A stretch of 64,000 nucleotides of DNA, taken from assembly GCA_964057225.1 (NCBI GenBank), contig CAXKVF010000081.1:186001-250000 (forward strand), written 5' to 3'. Position numbers and translations under genes: made by a program. Origin of the DNA: Auanema rhodensis (taxonomy: Eukaryota; Nematoda; Chromadorea; Rhabditida; Rhabditidae). The notes below the pieces were generated by a model, which saw only the letters and a program-made list of their open reading frames with translations, had not been told where the DNA came from and ran no database searches. Below, piece by piece: positions 11,793-25,869 of this stretch (positions are counted from its first letter, which is position 1; each line of letters begins with the position of its first letter).

Positions 11793-14432
11793 TCAAAGTC
11801 ATGGTTACCATGAACCAATATCAATAAAAATTTGTTTTTAGACTAATATGGACATGGGGAATCTAATTGTGAAAACCGCATCTCTTTATCTTTCACGTGA
11901 AGCGAGTTACATACCAAGTGCACATCACGTGTACATTTAATTAGCATAAATTAAAGTTCACGTAAATTTCAAAGTCATGGTTACCATGAAGCAATATCAA
12001 TAAAAATTTGTTTTTAGACTAATATGGACATGGGGAATCTAATTTTGAAAACCGCATCTCTTTATCTTTCACGTGAAGCGAGTTACATACCAAGTGCACA
12101 TCACGTGTACATTTAATTAGCATAAATTAAAGTTCACGTAAATTTCAAAGTCATGGTTACCATGAACCAATATCAATAAAAATTTGTTTTTAGACTAATA
12201 TGGACATGGGGAATCTAATTTTGAAAACCGCATCTCTTTATCTTTCACGTGAAGCGAGTTACATACCAAGTGCACATCACGTGTACATTTAATTAGCATA
12301 AATTAAAGTTCACGTAAATTTCAAAGTCATGGTTACCATGAACCAATATCAATAAAAATTTGTTTTTAGACTAATATGGACATGGGGAATCTAATTTTGA
12401 AAACCGCATCTCTTTATCTTTCACGTGAAGCGAGTTACATACCAAGTGCACATCACGTGTACATTTAATTAGCATAAATTAAAGTTCACGTAAATTTCAA
12501 AGTCATGGTTACCATGAACCAATATCAATAAAAATTTGTTTTTAGACTAATATGGACATGGGGAATCTAATTTTGAAAACCGCATTTCTTTATCTTTCAC
12601 GTGAAGCGAGTTACATACCAAGTGCACATCACGTGTACATTTGATTAGCATAAATTAAAGTTCACGTAAATTTCAAAGTCATGATTACCATGCACCAATA
12701 TCAATAAAAATTTGTTTTTAGACTAATATGGACATCGGGAATCTAATTTTGAAAACCGCATCTCTTTATCTTTCACGTGAAGCGAGTTACATACCAAGTG
12801 CACATCACGTGTACATTTAATTAGCATAAATTAAAGTTCACGTAAATTTCAAAGTCATGGTTACCATGAACCAATATCAATAAAAATTTGTTTTTAGACT
12901 AATATGGACATGGGGAATCTAATTTTGAAAACCGCATCTCTTTATCTTTCACGTGAAGCGAGTTACATACCAAGTGCACATCACGTGTACATTTAATTAG
13001 CATAAATTAAAGTTCACGTAAATTTCAAAGTCATGGTTACCATGAACCAATATCAATAAAAATTTGTTTTTAGACTAATATGGACATGGGGAATCTAATT
13101 TTGAAAACCGCATCTCTTTATCTTTCACGTGAAGCGAGTTACATACCAAGTGCACATCACGTGTACATTTAATTAGCATAAATTAAAGTTCACGTAAATT
13201 TCAAAGTCATGGTTACCATGAACCAATATCAATAAAAATTTGTTTTTAGACTAATATGGACATGAGGAATCTATTTTTGAAAACCGCATCTCTTTATCTT
13301 TCACGTGAAGCGAGTTACATACCAAGTGCACATCACGTGTACATTTAATTAGCATAAATTAAAGTTCACGTAAATTTCAAAGTCATGGTTACCATGAAGC
13401 AATATCAATAAAAATTTGTTTTTAGACTAATATGGACATGGGGAATCTAATTTTGAAAACCGCATCTCTTTATCTTTCACGTGAAGCGAGTTACATACCA
13501 AGTGCACATCACGTGTACATTTAATTAGCATAAATTAAAGTTCACGTAAATTTCAAAGTCATGGTTACCATGCACCAATATCAATAAAAATTTGTTTTTA
13601 GACTAATATGGACATGGGGAATCTAATTTTGAAAACCGCATCTCTTTATCTTTCACGTGAAGCGAGTTACATACCAAGTGCACATCACGTGTACATTTAA
13701 TTAGCATAAATTAAAGTTCACGTAAATTTCAAAGTCATGGTTACCATGAACCAATATCAATAAAAATTTGTTTTTAGACTAATATGGACATGAGGAATCT
13801 ATTTTTGAAAACCGCATCTCTTTATCTTTCACGTGAAGCGAGTTACATACCAAGTGCACATCACGTGTACATTTAATTAGCATAAATTAAAGTTCACGTA
13901 AATTTCAAAGTCATGGTTACCATGAAGCAATATCAATAAAAATTTGTTTTTAGACTAATATGGACATGGGGAATCTAATTTTGAAAACCGCATCTCTTTA
14001 TCTTTCACGTGAAGCGAGTTACATACCAAGTGCACATCACGTGTACATTTAATTAGCATAAATTAAAGTTCACGTAAATTTCAAAGTCATGGTTACCATG
14101 AACCAATATCAATAAAAATTTGTTTTTAGACTAATATGGACATGGGGAATCTAATTTTGAAAACCGCATTTCTTTATCTTTCACGTGAAGCGAGTTACAT
14201 ACCAAGTGCACATCACGTGTACATTTAATTAGCATAAATTAAAGTTCACGTAAATTTCAAAGTCATGGTTACCATGAACCAATATCAATAAAAATTTGTT
14301 TTTAGACTAATATGGACATGGGGAATCTAATTTTGAAAACCGCATTTCTTTATCTTTCACGTGAAGCGAGTTACATACCAAGTGCACATCACGTGTACAT
14401 TTAATTAGCATAAATTTAAGTTCACGTAAATT
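11793..14432 (+). repeat. Array segment with several private substitutions
   Basis: Fifteen full-length monomers. The first carries 77g (11869), as in the 17-monomer block. The monomers near 12.5-12.8 kb have single changes not noticed elsewhere (tttgatt near 12642, atgattacc and catcggg in the 12673 monomer). Monomers at 13201 and 13729 both carry 65a with 74t, each followed by a G type, suggesting a weak 3-monomer duplication. No gene is visible. Confidence 0.85.
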
Positions 14433-14607
14433 TCAAAGTCATGGTTACCATAACCAATATCAATAAAAATTTGTTTTTAGACTAATATGGACATGGGGAA
14501 TCTAATTTTGAAAACCGCATCTCTTTATCTTTCACGTGAAGCGAGTTACATACCAAGTGCACATCACGTGTACATTTAATTAGCATAAATTAAAGTTCAC
14601 GTAAATT
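14433..14607 (+). repeat. 175-bp monomer, 1-bp deletion near position 20
   Basis: The usual ccatgaacc reads ccataacc near 14451, one g short, so this monomer is 175 bp. It breaks the right arm of the inverted repeat. It is one of only three single-base deletions in the window, all between 14.4 and 15.5 kb. Confidence 0.85.
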
Positions 14608-14783
14608 TCAAAGTCATGGTTACCATGAACCAATATCAATAAAAATTTGTTTTTAGACTAATATGGACATGGGGAATCTAATTTTGAAAACCGCATCTCT
14701 TTATCTTTCACGTGAAGCGAGTTACATACCAAGTGCACATCACGTGTACATTTAATTAGCATAAATTAAAGTTCACGTAAATT

Positions 14784-17421
14784 TCAAAGTCATGGTTACC
14801 ATGAACCAATATCAATAAAAATTTGTTTTTAGACTAATATGGACATGAGGAATCTAATTTTGAAAACCGCATCTCTTTATCTTTCACGTGAAGCGAGTTA
14901 CATACCAAGTGCACATCACGTGTACATTTAATTAGCATAAATTAAAGTTCACGTAAATTTCAAAGTCATGGTTACCATGAACCAATATCAATAAAAATTT
15001 GTTTTTAGACTAATATGGACATGGGGAATCTAATTTTGAAAACCGCATCTCTTTATCTTTCACGTGAAGCGAGTTACATACCAAGTGCACATCACGTGTA
15101 CATTTAATTAGCATAGATTAAAGTTCACGTAAATTTCAAAGTCATGGTTACCATGCACCAATATCAATAAAAATTTGTTTTTAGACTAATATGGACATGG
15201 GGAATCTAATTTGAAAACCGCATCTCTTTATCTTTCACGTGAAGCGAGTTACATACCAAGTGCACATCACGTGTACATTTAATTAGCATAAATTTAAGTT
15301 CACGTAAATTTCAAAGTCATGGTTACCATGAACCAATATCAATAAAAATTTGTTTTTAGACTAATATGGACATGGGGAATCTAATTTGAAAACCGCATCT
15401 CTTTATCTTTCACGTGAAGCGAGTTACATACCAAGTGCACATCACGTGTACATTTAATTAGCATAAATTAAAGTTCACGTAAACTTCAAAGTCATGGTTA
15501 CCATGCACCAATATCAATAAAAATTTGTTTTTAGACTAATATGGACATGGGGAATCTAATTTTGAAAACCGCATCTCTTTATCTTTCACGTGAAGCGAGT
15601 TACATACCAAGTGCACATCACGTGTACATTTAATTAGCATAAATTAAAGTTCACGTAAATTTCAAAGTCATGGTTACCATGAACCAATATCAATAAAAAT
15701 TTGTTTTTAGACTAATATGGACATGGGGAATCTAATTTTGAAAACCGCATCTCTTTATCTTTCACGTGAAGCGAGTTACATACCAAGTGCACATCACGTG
15801 TACATTTAATTAGCATAAATTAAAGTTCACGTAAATTTCAAAGTCATGGTTACCATGAAGCAATATCAATAAAAATTTGTTTTTAGACTAATATGGACAT
15901 GGGGAATCTAATTTTGAAAACCGCATCTCTTTATCTTTCACGTGAAGCGAGTTACATACCAAGTGCACATCACGTGTACATTTAATTAGCATAAATTAAA
16001 GTTCACGTAAATTTCAAAGTCATGGTTACCATGAACCAATATCAATAAAAATTTGTTTTTAGACTAATATGGACATGGGGAATCTAATTTTGAAAACCGC
16101 ATCTCTTTATCTTTCACGTGAAGCGAGTTACATACCAAGTGCACATCACGTGTACATTTAATTAGCATAAATTGAAGTTCACGTAAATTTCAAAGTCATG
16201 GTTACCATGAACCAATATCAATAAAAATTTGTTTTTAGACTAATATGGACATGGAGAATCTAATTTTGAAAACTGCATCTCTTTATCTTTCACGTGAAGC
16301 GAGTTACATACCAAGTGCACATCACGTGTACATTTAATTAGCATAAATTAAAGTTCACGTAAATTTCAAAGTCATGGTTACCATGAAGCAATATCAATAA
16401 AAATTTGTTTTTAGACTAATATGGACATGGGGAATCTAATTTTGAAAACCGCATCTCTTTATCTTTCACGTGAAGCGAGTTACATACCAAGTGCACATCA
16501 CGTGTACATTTAATTAGCATAAATTAAAGTTCACGTAAATTTCAAAGTCATGGTTACCATGAACCAATATCAATAAAAATTTGTTTTTAGACTAATATGG
16601 ACATGGGGAATCTATTTTTGAAAACCGCATCTCTTTATCTTTCACATGAAGCGAGTTACATACCAAGTGCACATCACGTGTTCATTTAATTAGCATAAAT
16701 TAAAGTTCACGTAAATTTCAAAGTCATGGTTACCATGAAGCAATATCAATAAAAATTTGTTTTTAGACTAATATGGACATGGGGAATCTAATTTTGAAAA
16801 CCGCATCTCTTTATCTTTCACGTGAAGCGAGTTACATACCAAGTGCACATCACGTGTACATTTAATTAGCATAAATTAAAGTTCACGTAAATTTCAAAGT
16901 CATGGTTACCATGAACCAATATCAATAAAAATTTGTTTTTAGACTAATATGGACATGGGGAATCTAATTTTGAAAACCGCATCTCTTTATCTTTCACGTG
17001 AAGCGAGTTACATACCAAGTGCACATCACGTGTACATTTAATTAGCATAAATTAAAGTTCACGTAAATTTCAAAGTCATGGTTACCATGAAGCAATATCA
17101 ATAAAAATTTGTTTTTAGACTAATATGGACATGGGGAATCTAATTTTGAAAACCGCATCTCTTTATCTTTCACGTGAAGCGAGTTACATACCAAGTGCAC
17201 ATCACGTGTACATTTAATTAGCATAAATTAAAGTTCACGTAAATTTCAAAGTCATGGTTACCATGAACCAATATCAATAAAAATTTGTTTTTAGACTAAT
17301 ATGGACATGGGGAATCTAATTGTGAAAACCGCATCTCTTTATCTTTCACGTGAAGCGAGTTACATACCAAGTGCACATCACGTGTACATTTAATTAGCAT
17401 AAATTAAAGTTCACGTAAATT
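14784..17421 (+). repeat. 17-monomer block, copy 2 (two monomers missing)
   Basis: Fifteen monomers follow the order of block 1-2992. Rare markers line up: 65a first, 161t at 15294, 175c at 15484, 161g at 16174, then 66a with 85t, then 74t with 105a (16646) and 141t, and finally 77g in the last monomer. Absent are one of the two A monomers at positions 4-5 and the 65a/74t monomer at position 15. The second monomer is A rather than G type. The pattern fits loss of single monomers by unequal exchange after block duplication. Confidence 0.82.
15136..15485 (+). repeat. Two adjacent 175-bp monomers with the same T deletion
   Basis: Monomers 15136-15310 and 15311-15485 both read ctaatttgaaa instead of ctaattttgaaa, losing one t from the run at positions 75-78. 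The first is C type and the second A type. The shared deletion in neighbours suggests local conversion or duplication, or a homopolymer length error in the assembly. Confidence 0.8.
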
Positions 17422-18653
17422 TCAAAGTCATGGTTACCATGAACCAATATCAATAAAAATTTGTTTTTAGACTAATATGGACATGGGGAATCTAATTTTG
17501 AAAACCGCATCTCTTTATCTTTCACGTGAAGCGAGTTACATACCAAGTGCACATCACGTGTACATTTAATTAGCATAAATTAAAGTTCACGTAAATTTCA
17601 AAGTCATGGTTACCATGAACCAATATCAATAAAAATTTGTTTTTAGACTAATATGGACATGGGGAATCTAATTTTGAAAACCGCATCTCTTTATCTTTCA
17701 CGTGAAGCGAGTTACATACCAAGTGCACATCACGTGTACATTTAATTAGCATAAATTAAAGTTCACGTAAATTTCAAAGTCATGGTTACCATGAACCAAT
17801 ATCAATAAAAATTTGTTTTTAGACTAATATGGACATGGGGAATCTAATTTTGAAAACCGCATCTCTTTATCTTTCACGTGAAGCGAGTTACATACCAAGT
17901 GCACATCACGTGTATATTTAATTAGCATAAATTAAAGTTCACGTAAATTTCAAAGTCATGGTTACCATGAACCAATATCAATAAAAATTTGTTTTTAGAC
18001 TAATATGGACATGGGGAATCTAATTTTGAAAACCGCATTTCTTTATCTTTCACGTGAAGCGAGTTACATACCAAGTGCACATCACGTGTACATTTAATTA
18101 GCATAAATTAAAGTTCACGTAAATTTCAAAGTCATGGTTACCATGCACCAATATCAATAAAAATTTGTTTTTAGACTAATATGGACATGGGGAATCTAAT
18201 TTTGAAAACCGCATCTCTTTATCTTTCACGTGAAGCGAGTTACATACCAAGTGCACATCACGTGTACATTTAATTAGCATAAATTAAAGTTCACGTAAAT
18301 TTCAAAGTCATGGTTACCATGAACCAATATCAATAAAAATTTGTTTTTAGACTAATATGGACATGGGGAATCTAATTTTGAAAACCGCATCTCTTTATCT
18401 TTCACGTGAAGCGAGTTACATACCAAGTGCACATCACGTGTACATTTAATTAGCATAAATTAAAGTTCACGTAAATTTCAAAGTCATGGTTACCATGAAC
18501 CAATATCAATAAAAATTTGTTTTTAGACTAATATGGACATGGGGAATCTAATTTTGAAAACCGCATTTCTTTATCTTTCACGTGAAGCGAGTTACATACC
18601 AAGTGCACATCACGTGTACATTTAATTAGCATAAATTAAAGTTCACGTAAATT
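17422..18653 (+). repeat. Array segment, plain monomers
   Basis: Seven full-length monomers, mainly A with one C type. Position 90t appears in two of them, and one has gtatatt near 17914. No gene or block boundary was recognised. Confidence 0.88.
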
Positions 18654-19357
18654 TCAAAGTCATGGTTACCATGCACCAATATCAATAAAAATTTGTTTTT
18701 AGACTAATATGGACATGGGGAATCTAATTTTGGAAACCGAATCTCTTTATCTTTCACGTGAAGCGAGTTACATACCAAGTGCACATCACGTGTACATTTA
18801 ATTAGCATAAATTAAAGTTCACGTAAATTTCAAAGTCATGGTTACCATGAACCAATATCAATAAAAATTTGTTTTTAGACTAATATGGACATGGGGAATC
18901 TAATTTTGAAAACCGCATCTCTTTATCTTTCACGTGAAGCGAGTTACATACCAAGTGCACATCACGTGTACATTTAATTAGCATAAATTAAAGTTCACGT
19001 AAATTTCAAAGTCATGGTTACCATGAAGCAATATCAATAAAAATTTGTTTTTAGACTAATATGGACATGGGGAATCTAATTTTGAAAACCGCATCTCTTT
19101 ATCTTTCACGTGAAGCGAGTTACATACCAAGTGCACATCACGTGTACATTTAATTAGCATAAATTAAAGTTCACGTAAATTTCAAAGTCATGGTTACCAT
19201 GAACCAATATCAATAAAAATTTGTTTTTAGACTAATATGGACATGGGGAATCTAATTGTGAAAACCGCATCTCTTTATCTTTCACGTGAAGCGAGTTACA
19301 TACCAAGTGCACATCACGTGTACATTTAATTAGCATAAATTAAAGTTCACGTAAATT
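18654..19357 (+). repeat. 4-monomer block repeated 4048 bp downstream (22702-23405)
   Basis: The order C with 87a, A, G, A with 77g occurs here (87a at 18740, 77g at 19258) and again at 22702-23405 (87a at 22788, 77g at 23306). The offset is exactly 23 monomers. A monomer with a mutated first CACGTG (catgtg) follows each, at 19461 and 23685, but offset by one extra monomer, implying a one-monomer insertion or deletion after duplication. Confidence 0.78.
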
Positions 19358-22300
19358 TCAAAGTCATGGTTACCATGAAGCAATATCAATAAAAATTTGT
19401 TTTTAGACTAATATGGACATGGGGAATCTAATTTTGAAAACCGCATCTCTTTATCTTTCATGTGAAGCGAGTTACATACCAAGTGCACATCACGTGTACA
19501 TTTAATTAGCATAAATTAAAGTTCACGTAAATTTCAAAGTCATGGTTACCATGAACCAATATCAATAAAAATTTGTTTTTAGACTAATATGGACATGGGG
19601 AATCTAATTTTGAAAACCGCATCTCTTTATCTTTCACGTGAAGCGAGTTACATACCAAGTGCACATCACGTGTACATTTAATTAGCATAAATTAAAGTTC
19701 ACGTAAATTTCAAAGTCATGGTTACCATGAACCAATATCAATAAAAATTTGTTTTTAGACTAATATGGACATGGGGAATCTAATTTTGAAAACCGCATCT
19801 CTTTATCTTTCACGTGAAGCGAGTTACATACCAAGTGCACATCACGTGTACATTTAATTAGCATAAATTAAAGTTCACGTAAATTTCAAAGTCATGGTTA
19901 CCATGAACCAATATCAATAAAAATTTGTTTTTAGACTAATATGGACATGGGGAATCTAATTTTGAAAACCGCATTTCTTTATCTTTCACGTGAAGCGAGT
20001 TACATACCAAGTGCACATCACGTGTACATTTAATTAGCATAAATTAAAGTTCACGTAAATTTCAAAGTCATGGTTACCATGAAGCAATATCAATAAAAAT
20101 TTGTTTTTAGACTAATATGGACATGGGGAATCTAATTTTGAAAACCGCATCTCTTTATCTTTCACGTGAAGCGAGTTACATACCAAGTGCACATCACGTG
20201 TACATTTAATTAGCATAAATTAAAGTTCACGTAAATTTCAAAGTCATGGTTACCATGAACCAATATCAATAAAAATTTGTTTTTAGACTAATATGGACAT
20301 GGGGAATCTAATTTTGAAAACCGCATCTCTTTATCTTTCACGTGAAGCGAGTTACATACCAAGTGCACATCACGTGTACATTTAATTAGCATAAATTAAA
20401 GTTCACGTAAATTTCAAAGTCATGGTTACCATGAACCAATATCAATAAAAATTTGTTTTTAGACTAATATGGACATGGGGAATCTAATTTTGAAAACCGC
20501 ATCTCTTTATCTTTCACGTGAAGCGAGTTACATACCAAGTGCACATCACGTGTACATTTAATTAGCATAAATTAAAGTTCACGTAAATTTCAAAGTCATG
20601 GTTACCATGAAGCAATATCAATAAAAATTTGTTTTTAGACTAATATGGACATGGGGAATCTAATTTTGAAAACCGCATCTCTTTATCTTTCACGTGAAGC
20701 GAGTTACATACCAAGTGCACATCACGTGTACATTTAATTAGCATAAATTAAAGTTCACGTAAATTTCAAAGTCATGGTTACCATGAACCAATATCAATAA
20801 AAATTTGTTTTTAGACTAATATGGACATGGGGAATCTAATTGTGAAAACCGCATCTCTTTATCTTTCACGTGAAGCGAGTTACATACCAAGTGCACATCA
20901 CGTGTACATTTAATTAGCATAAATTAAAGTTCACGTAAATTTCAAAGTCATGGTTACCATGAAGCAATATCAATAAAAATTTGTTTTTAGACTAATATGG
21001 ACATGGGGAATCTAATTTTGAAAACCGCATCTCTTTATCTTTCACGTGAAGCGAGTTACATACCAAGTGCACATCACGTGTACATTTAATTAGCATAAAT
21101 TAAAGTTCACGTAAATTCCAAAGTCATGGTTACCATGAACCAATATCAATAAAAATTTGTTTTTAGACTAATATGGACATGGGGAATCTAATTTTGAAAA
21201 CCGCATCTCTTTATCTTTCACGTGAAGCGAGTTACATACCAAGTGCACATCACGTGTTCATTTAATTAGCATAAATTAAAGTTCACGTAAATTTCAAAGT
21301 CATGGTTACCATGCACCAATATCAATAAAAATTTGTTTTTAGACTAATATGGACATGGGGAATCTAATTTTGAAAACCGCATCTCTTTATCTTTCACGTG
21401 AAGCGAGTTACATACCACGTGCACATCACGTGTACATTTAATTAGCATAAATTAAAGTTCACGTAAATTTCAAAGTCATGGTTACCATGAAGCAATATCA
21501 ATAAAAATTTGTTTTTAGACTAATATGGACATGGGGAATCTAATTTTGAAAACCGCATCTCTTTATCTTTCACGTGAAGCGAGTTACATATCAAGTGCAC
21601 ATCACGTGTACATTTAATTAGCATAAATTAAAGTTCACGTAAATTTCAAAGTCATGGTTACCATGAAGCAATATCAATAAAAATTTGTTTTTAGACTAAT
21701 ATGGACATGGGGAATCTAATTTTGAAAACCGCATCTCTTTATCTTTCACGTGAAGCGAGTTACATACCAAGTGCACATCACGTGTACATTTAATTAGCAT
21801 AAATTAAAGTTCACGTAAATTTCAAAGTCATGGTTACCATGAACCAATATCAATAAAAATTTGTTTTTAGACTAATATGGACATGGGGAATCTAATTTTG
21901 AAAACCGCATCTCTTTATCTTTCACGTGAAGCGAGTTACATACCAAGTGCACATCACGTGTACATTTAATTAGCATAAATTAAAGTTCACGTAAATTTCA
22001 AAGTCATGGTTACCATGAACCAATATCAATAAAAATTTGTTTTTAGACTAATATGGACATGGGGAATCTAATTTTGAAAACCGCATTTCTTTATCTTTCA
22101 CGTGAAGCGAGTTACATACCAAGTGCACATCACGTGTACATTTAATTAGCATAAATTAAAGTTCACGTAAATTTCAAAGTCATGGTTACCATGAAGCAAT
22201 ATCAATAAAAATTTGTTTTTAGACTAATATGGACATGGGGAATCTAATTTTGAAAACCGCATCTCTTTATCTTTCACGTGAAGCGAGTTACATACCAAGT

Positions 22301-25165
22301 GCACATCACGTGTACATTTAATTAGCATAAATTAAAGTTCACGTAAATTTCAAAGTCATGGTTACCATGAATTAATATCAATAAAAATTTGTTTTTAGAC
22401 TAATATGGACATGGGGAATCTAATTTTGAAAACCGCATCTCTTTATCTTTCACGTGAAGCGAGTTACATACCAAGTGCACATCACGTGTACATTTAATTA
22501 GCATAAATTAAAGTTCACGTAAATTTCAAAGTCATGGTTACCATGAACCAATATCAATAAAAATTTGTTTTTAGACTAATATGGACATGGGGAATCTAAT
22601 TTTGAAAACCGCATCTCTTTATCTTTCACGTGAAGCGAGTTACATACCAAGTGCACATCACGTGTACATTTAATTAGCATAAATTAAAGTTCACGTAAAT
22701 TTCAAAGTCATGGTTACCATGCACCAATATCAATAAAAATTTGTTTTTAGACTAATATGGACATGGGGAATCTAATTTTGAAAACCGAATCTCTTTATCT
22801 TTCACGTGAAGCGAGTTACATACCAAGTGCACATCACGTGTACATTTAATTAGCATAAATTAAAGTTCACGTAAATTTCAAAGTCATGGTTACCATGAAC
22901 CAATATCAATAAAAATTTGTTTTTAGACTAATATGGACATGGGGAATCTAATTTTGAAAACCGCATCTCTTTATCTTTCACGTGAAGCGAGTTACATACC
23001 AAGTGCACATCACGTGTACATTTAATTAGCATAAATTAAAGTTCACGTAAATTTCAAAGTCATGGTTACCATGAAGCAATATCAATAAAAATTTGTTTTT
23101 AGACTAATATGGACATGGGGAATCTAATTTTGAAAACCGCATCTCTTTATCTTTCACGTGAAGCGAGTTACATACCAAGTGCACATCACGTGTACATTTA
23201 ATTAGCATAAATTAAAGTTCACGTAAATTTCAAAGTCATGGTTACCATGAACCAATATCAATAAAAATTTGTTTTTAGACTAATATGGACATGGGGAATC
23301 TAATTGTGAAAACCGCATCTCTTTATCTTTCACGTGAAGCGAGTTACATACCAAGTGCACATCACGTGTACATTTAATTAGCATAAATTAAAGTTCACGT
23401 AAATTTCAAAGTCATGGTTACCATGAAGCAATATCAATAAAAATTTGTTTTTAGACTAATATGGACATGGGGAATCTAATTTTGAAAACCGCATCTCTTT
23501 ATCTTTCACGTGAAGCGAGTTACATACCAAGTGCACATCACGTGTACATTTAATTAGCATAAATTAAAGTTCACGTAAATTTCAAAGTCATGGTTACCAT
23601 GAACCAATATCAATAAAAATTTGTTTTTAGACTAATATGGACATGGGGAATCTAATTTTGAAAACCGCATCTCTTTATCTTTCATGTGAAGCGAGTTACA
23701 TACCAAGTGCACATCACGTGTACATTTAATTAGCATAAATTAAAGTTCACGTAAATTTCAAAGTCATGGTTACCATGAACCAATATCAATAAAAATTTGT
23801 TTTTAGACTAATATGGACATGGGGAATCTAATTTTGAAAACCGCATCTCTTTATCTTTCACGTGAAGCGAGTTACATACCAAGTGCACATCACGTGTACA
23901 TTTAATTAGCATAAATTAAAGTTCACGTAAATTTCAAAGTCATGGTTACCATGCACCAATATCAATAAAAATTTGTTTTTAGACTAATATGGACATGGGG
24001 AATCTAATTTTGAAAACCGCATCTCTTTATCTTTCACGTGAAGCGAGTTACATACCAAGTGCACATCACGTGTACATTTAATTAGCATAAATTAAAGTTC
24101 ACGTAAATTTCAAAGTCATGGTTACCATGAACCAATATCAATAAAAATTTGTTTTTAGACTAATATGGACATGGGGAATCTAATTTTGAAAACCGCATCT
24201 CTTTATCTTTCACGTGAAGCGAGTTACATACCAAGTGCACATCACGTGTACATTTAATTAGCATAAATTAAAGTTCACGTAAATTTCAAAGTCATGGTTA
24301 CCATGAACCAATATCAATAAAAATTTGTTTTTAGACTAATATGGACATGGGGAATCTAATTTTGAAAACCGCATCTCTTTATCTTTCACGTGAAGCGAGT
24401 TACATACCAAGTGCACATCACGTGTACATTTAATTAGCATAAATTAAAGTTCACGTAAATTTCAAAGTCATGGTTACCATGAACCAATATCAATAAAAAT
24501 TTGTTTTTAGACTAATATGGACATGGGGAATATAATTTTGAAAACCGCATCTCTTTATCTTTCACGTGAAGCGAGTTACATACCAAATGCACATCACGTG
24601 TACATTTAATTAGCATAAATTAAAGTTCACGTAAACTTCAAAGTCATGGTTACCATGAACCAATATCAATAAAAATTTGTTTTTAGACTAATATGGACAT
24701 GGGGAATCTAATTTTGAAAACCGCATCTCTTTATCTTTAACGTGAAGCGAGTTACATACCAAGTGCACATCACGTGTACATTTAATTAGCATAAATTAAA
24801 GTTCACGTAAACTTCAAAGTCATGGTTACCATGAAGCAATATCAATAAAAATTTGTTTTTAGACTAATATGGACATGGGGAATCTAATTTTGAAAACCGC
24901 ATCTCTTTATCTTTCACGTGAAGCGAGTTACATACCAAGTGCACATCACGTGTACATTTAATTAGCATAAATTAAAGTTCACGTAAATTTCAAAGTCATG
25001 GTTACCATGAAGCAATATCAATAAAAATTTGTTTTTAGACTAATATGGACATGGGGAATCTAATTTTGAAAACCGCATCTCTTTATCTTTCACGTGAAGC
25101 GAGTTACATACCAAGTGCACATCACGTGTACATTTAATTAGCATAAATTAAAGTTCACGTAAATT
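19358..25165 (+). repeat. Array segment holding the second copy of the 18.65 kb block
   Basis: Thirty-three full-length monomers. It contains the 22702-23405 copy, another G then A(77g) pair at 20590-20941, a monomer with a third CACGTG (21416-21421), a monomer with aattaat at its type site (near 22370), and two consecutive A monomers ending in 175c (24462 and 24638 monomers). Nothing but satellite is present. Confidence 0.85.
21416..21421. other. Extra CACGTG created by one substitution
   Basis: In monomer 21294 position 125 is c instead of a, changing ccaagtgc to ccacgtgc and creating a third CACGTG directly upstream of the usual one at monomer 134-139. I noticed it only once. Confidence 0.8.
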
Positions 25166-25869
25166 TCAAAGTCATGGTTACCATGCACCAATATCAATAA
25201 AAATTTGTTTTTAGACTAATATGGACATGGGGAATCTAGTTTTGAAAACCGCATCTCTTTATCTTTCACGTGAAGCGAGTTACATACCAAGTGCACATCA
25301 CGTGTACATTTAATTAGCATAAATTAAAGTTCACGTAAATTTCAAAGTCATGGTTACCATGAACCAATATCAATAAAAATTTGTTTTTAGACTAATATGG
25401 ACATGGGGAATCTAATTTTGAAAACCGCATCTCTTTATCTTTCACGTGAAGCGAGTTACATACCAAGTGCACATCACGTGTACATTTAATTAGCATAAAT
25501 TAAAGTTCACGTAAATTTCAAAGTCATGGTTACCATGAAGCAATATCAATAAAAATTTGTTTTTAGACTAATATGGACATGGGGAATCTAATTTTGAAAA
25601 CCGCATCTCTTTATCTTTCACGTGAAGCGAGTTACATACCAAGTGCACATCACGTGTACATTTAATTAGCATAAATTAAAGTTCACGTAAATTTCAAAGT
25701 CATGGTTACCATGAACCCATATCAATAAAAATTTGTTTTTAGACTAATATGGACATGGGGAATCTAATTTTGAAAACCGCATCTCTTTATCTTTCACGTG
25801 AAGCGAGTTACATACCAAGTGCACATCACGTGTACATTTAATTAGCATAAATTAAAGTTCACGTAAATT
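25166..25869 (+). repeat. 4-monomer block repeated 5984 bp downstream (31150-31853)
   Basis: The order C with 74g, A, G, A with 25c (aacccat) is found here (25239, 25718) and at 31150-31853 (31223, 31702), exactly 34 monomers apart. Each is followed by a differently mutated G-type monomer. The two copies lie on either side of the 27630-30269 block, so the shared unit may originally have been longer. Confidence 0.8.
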
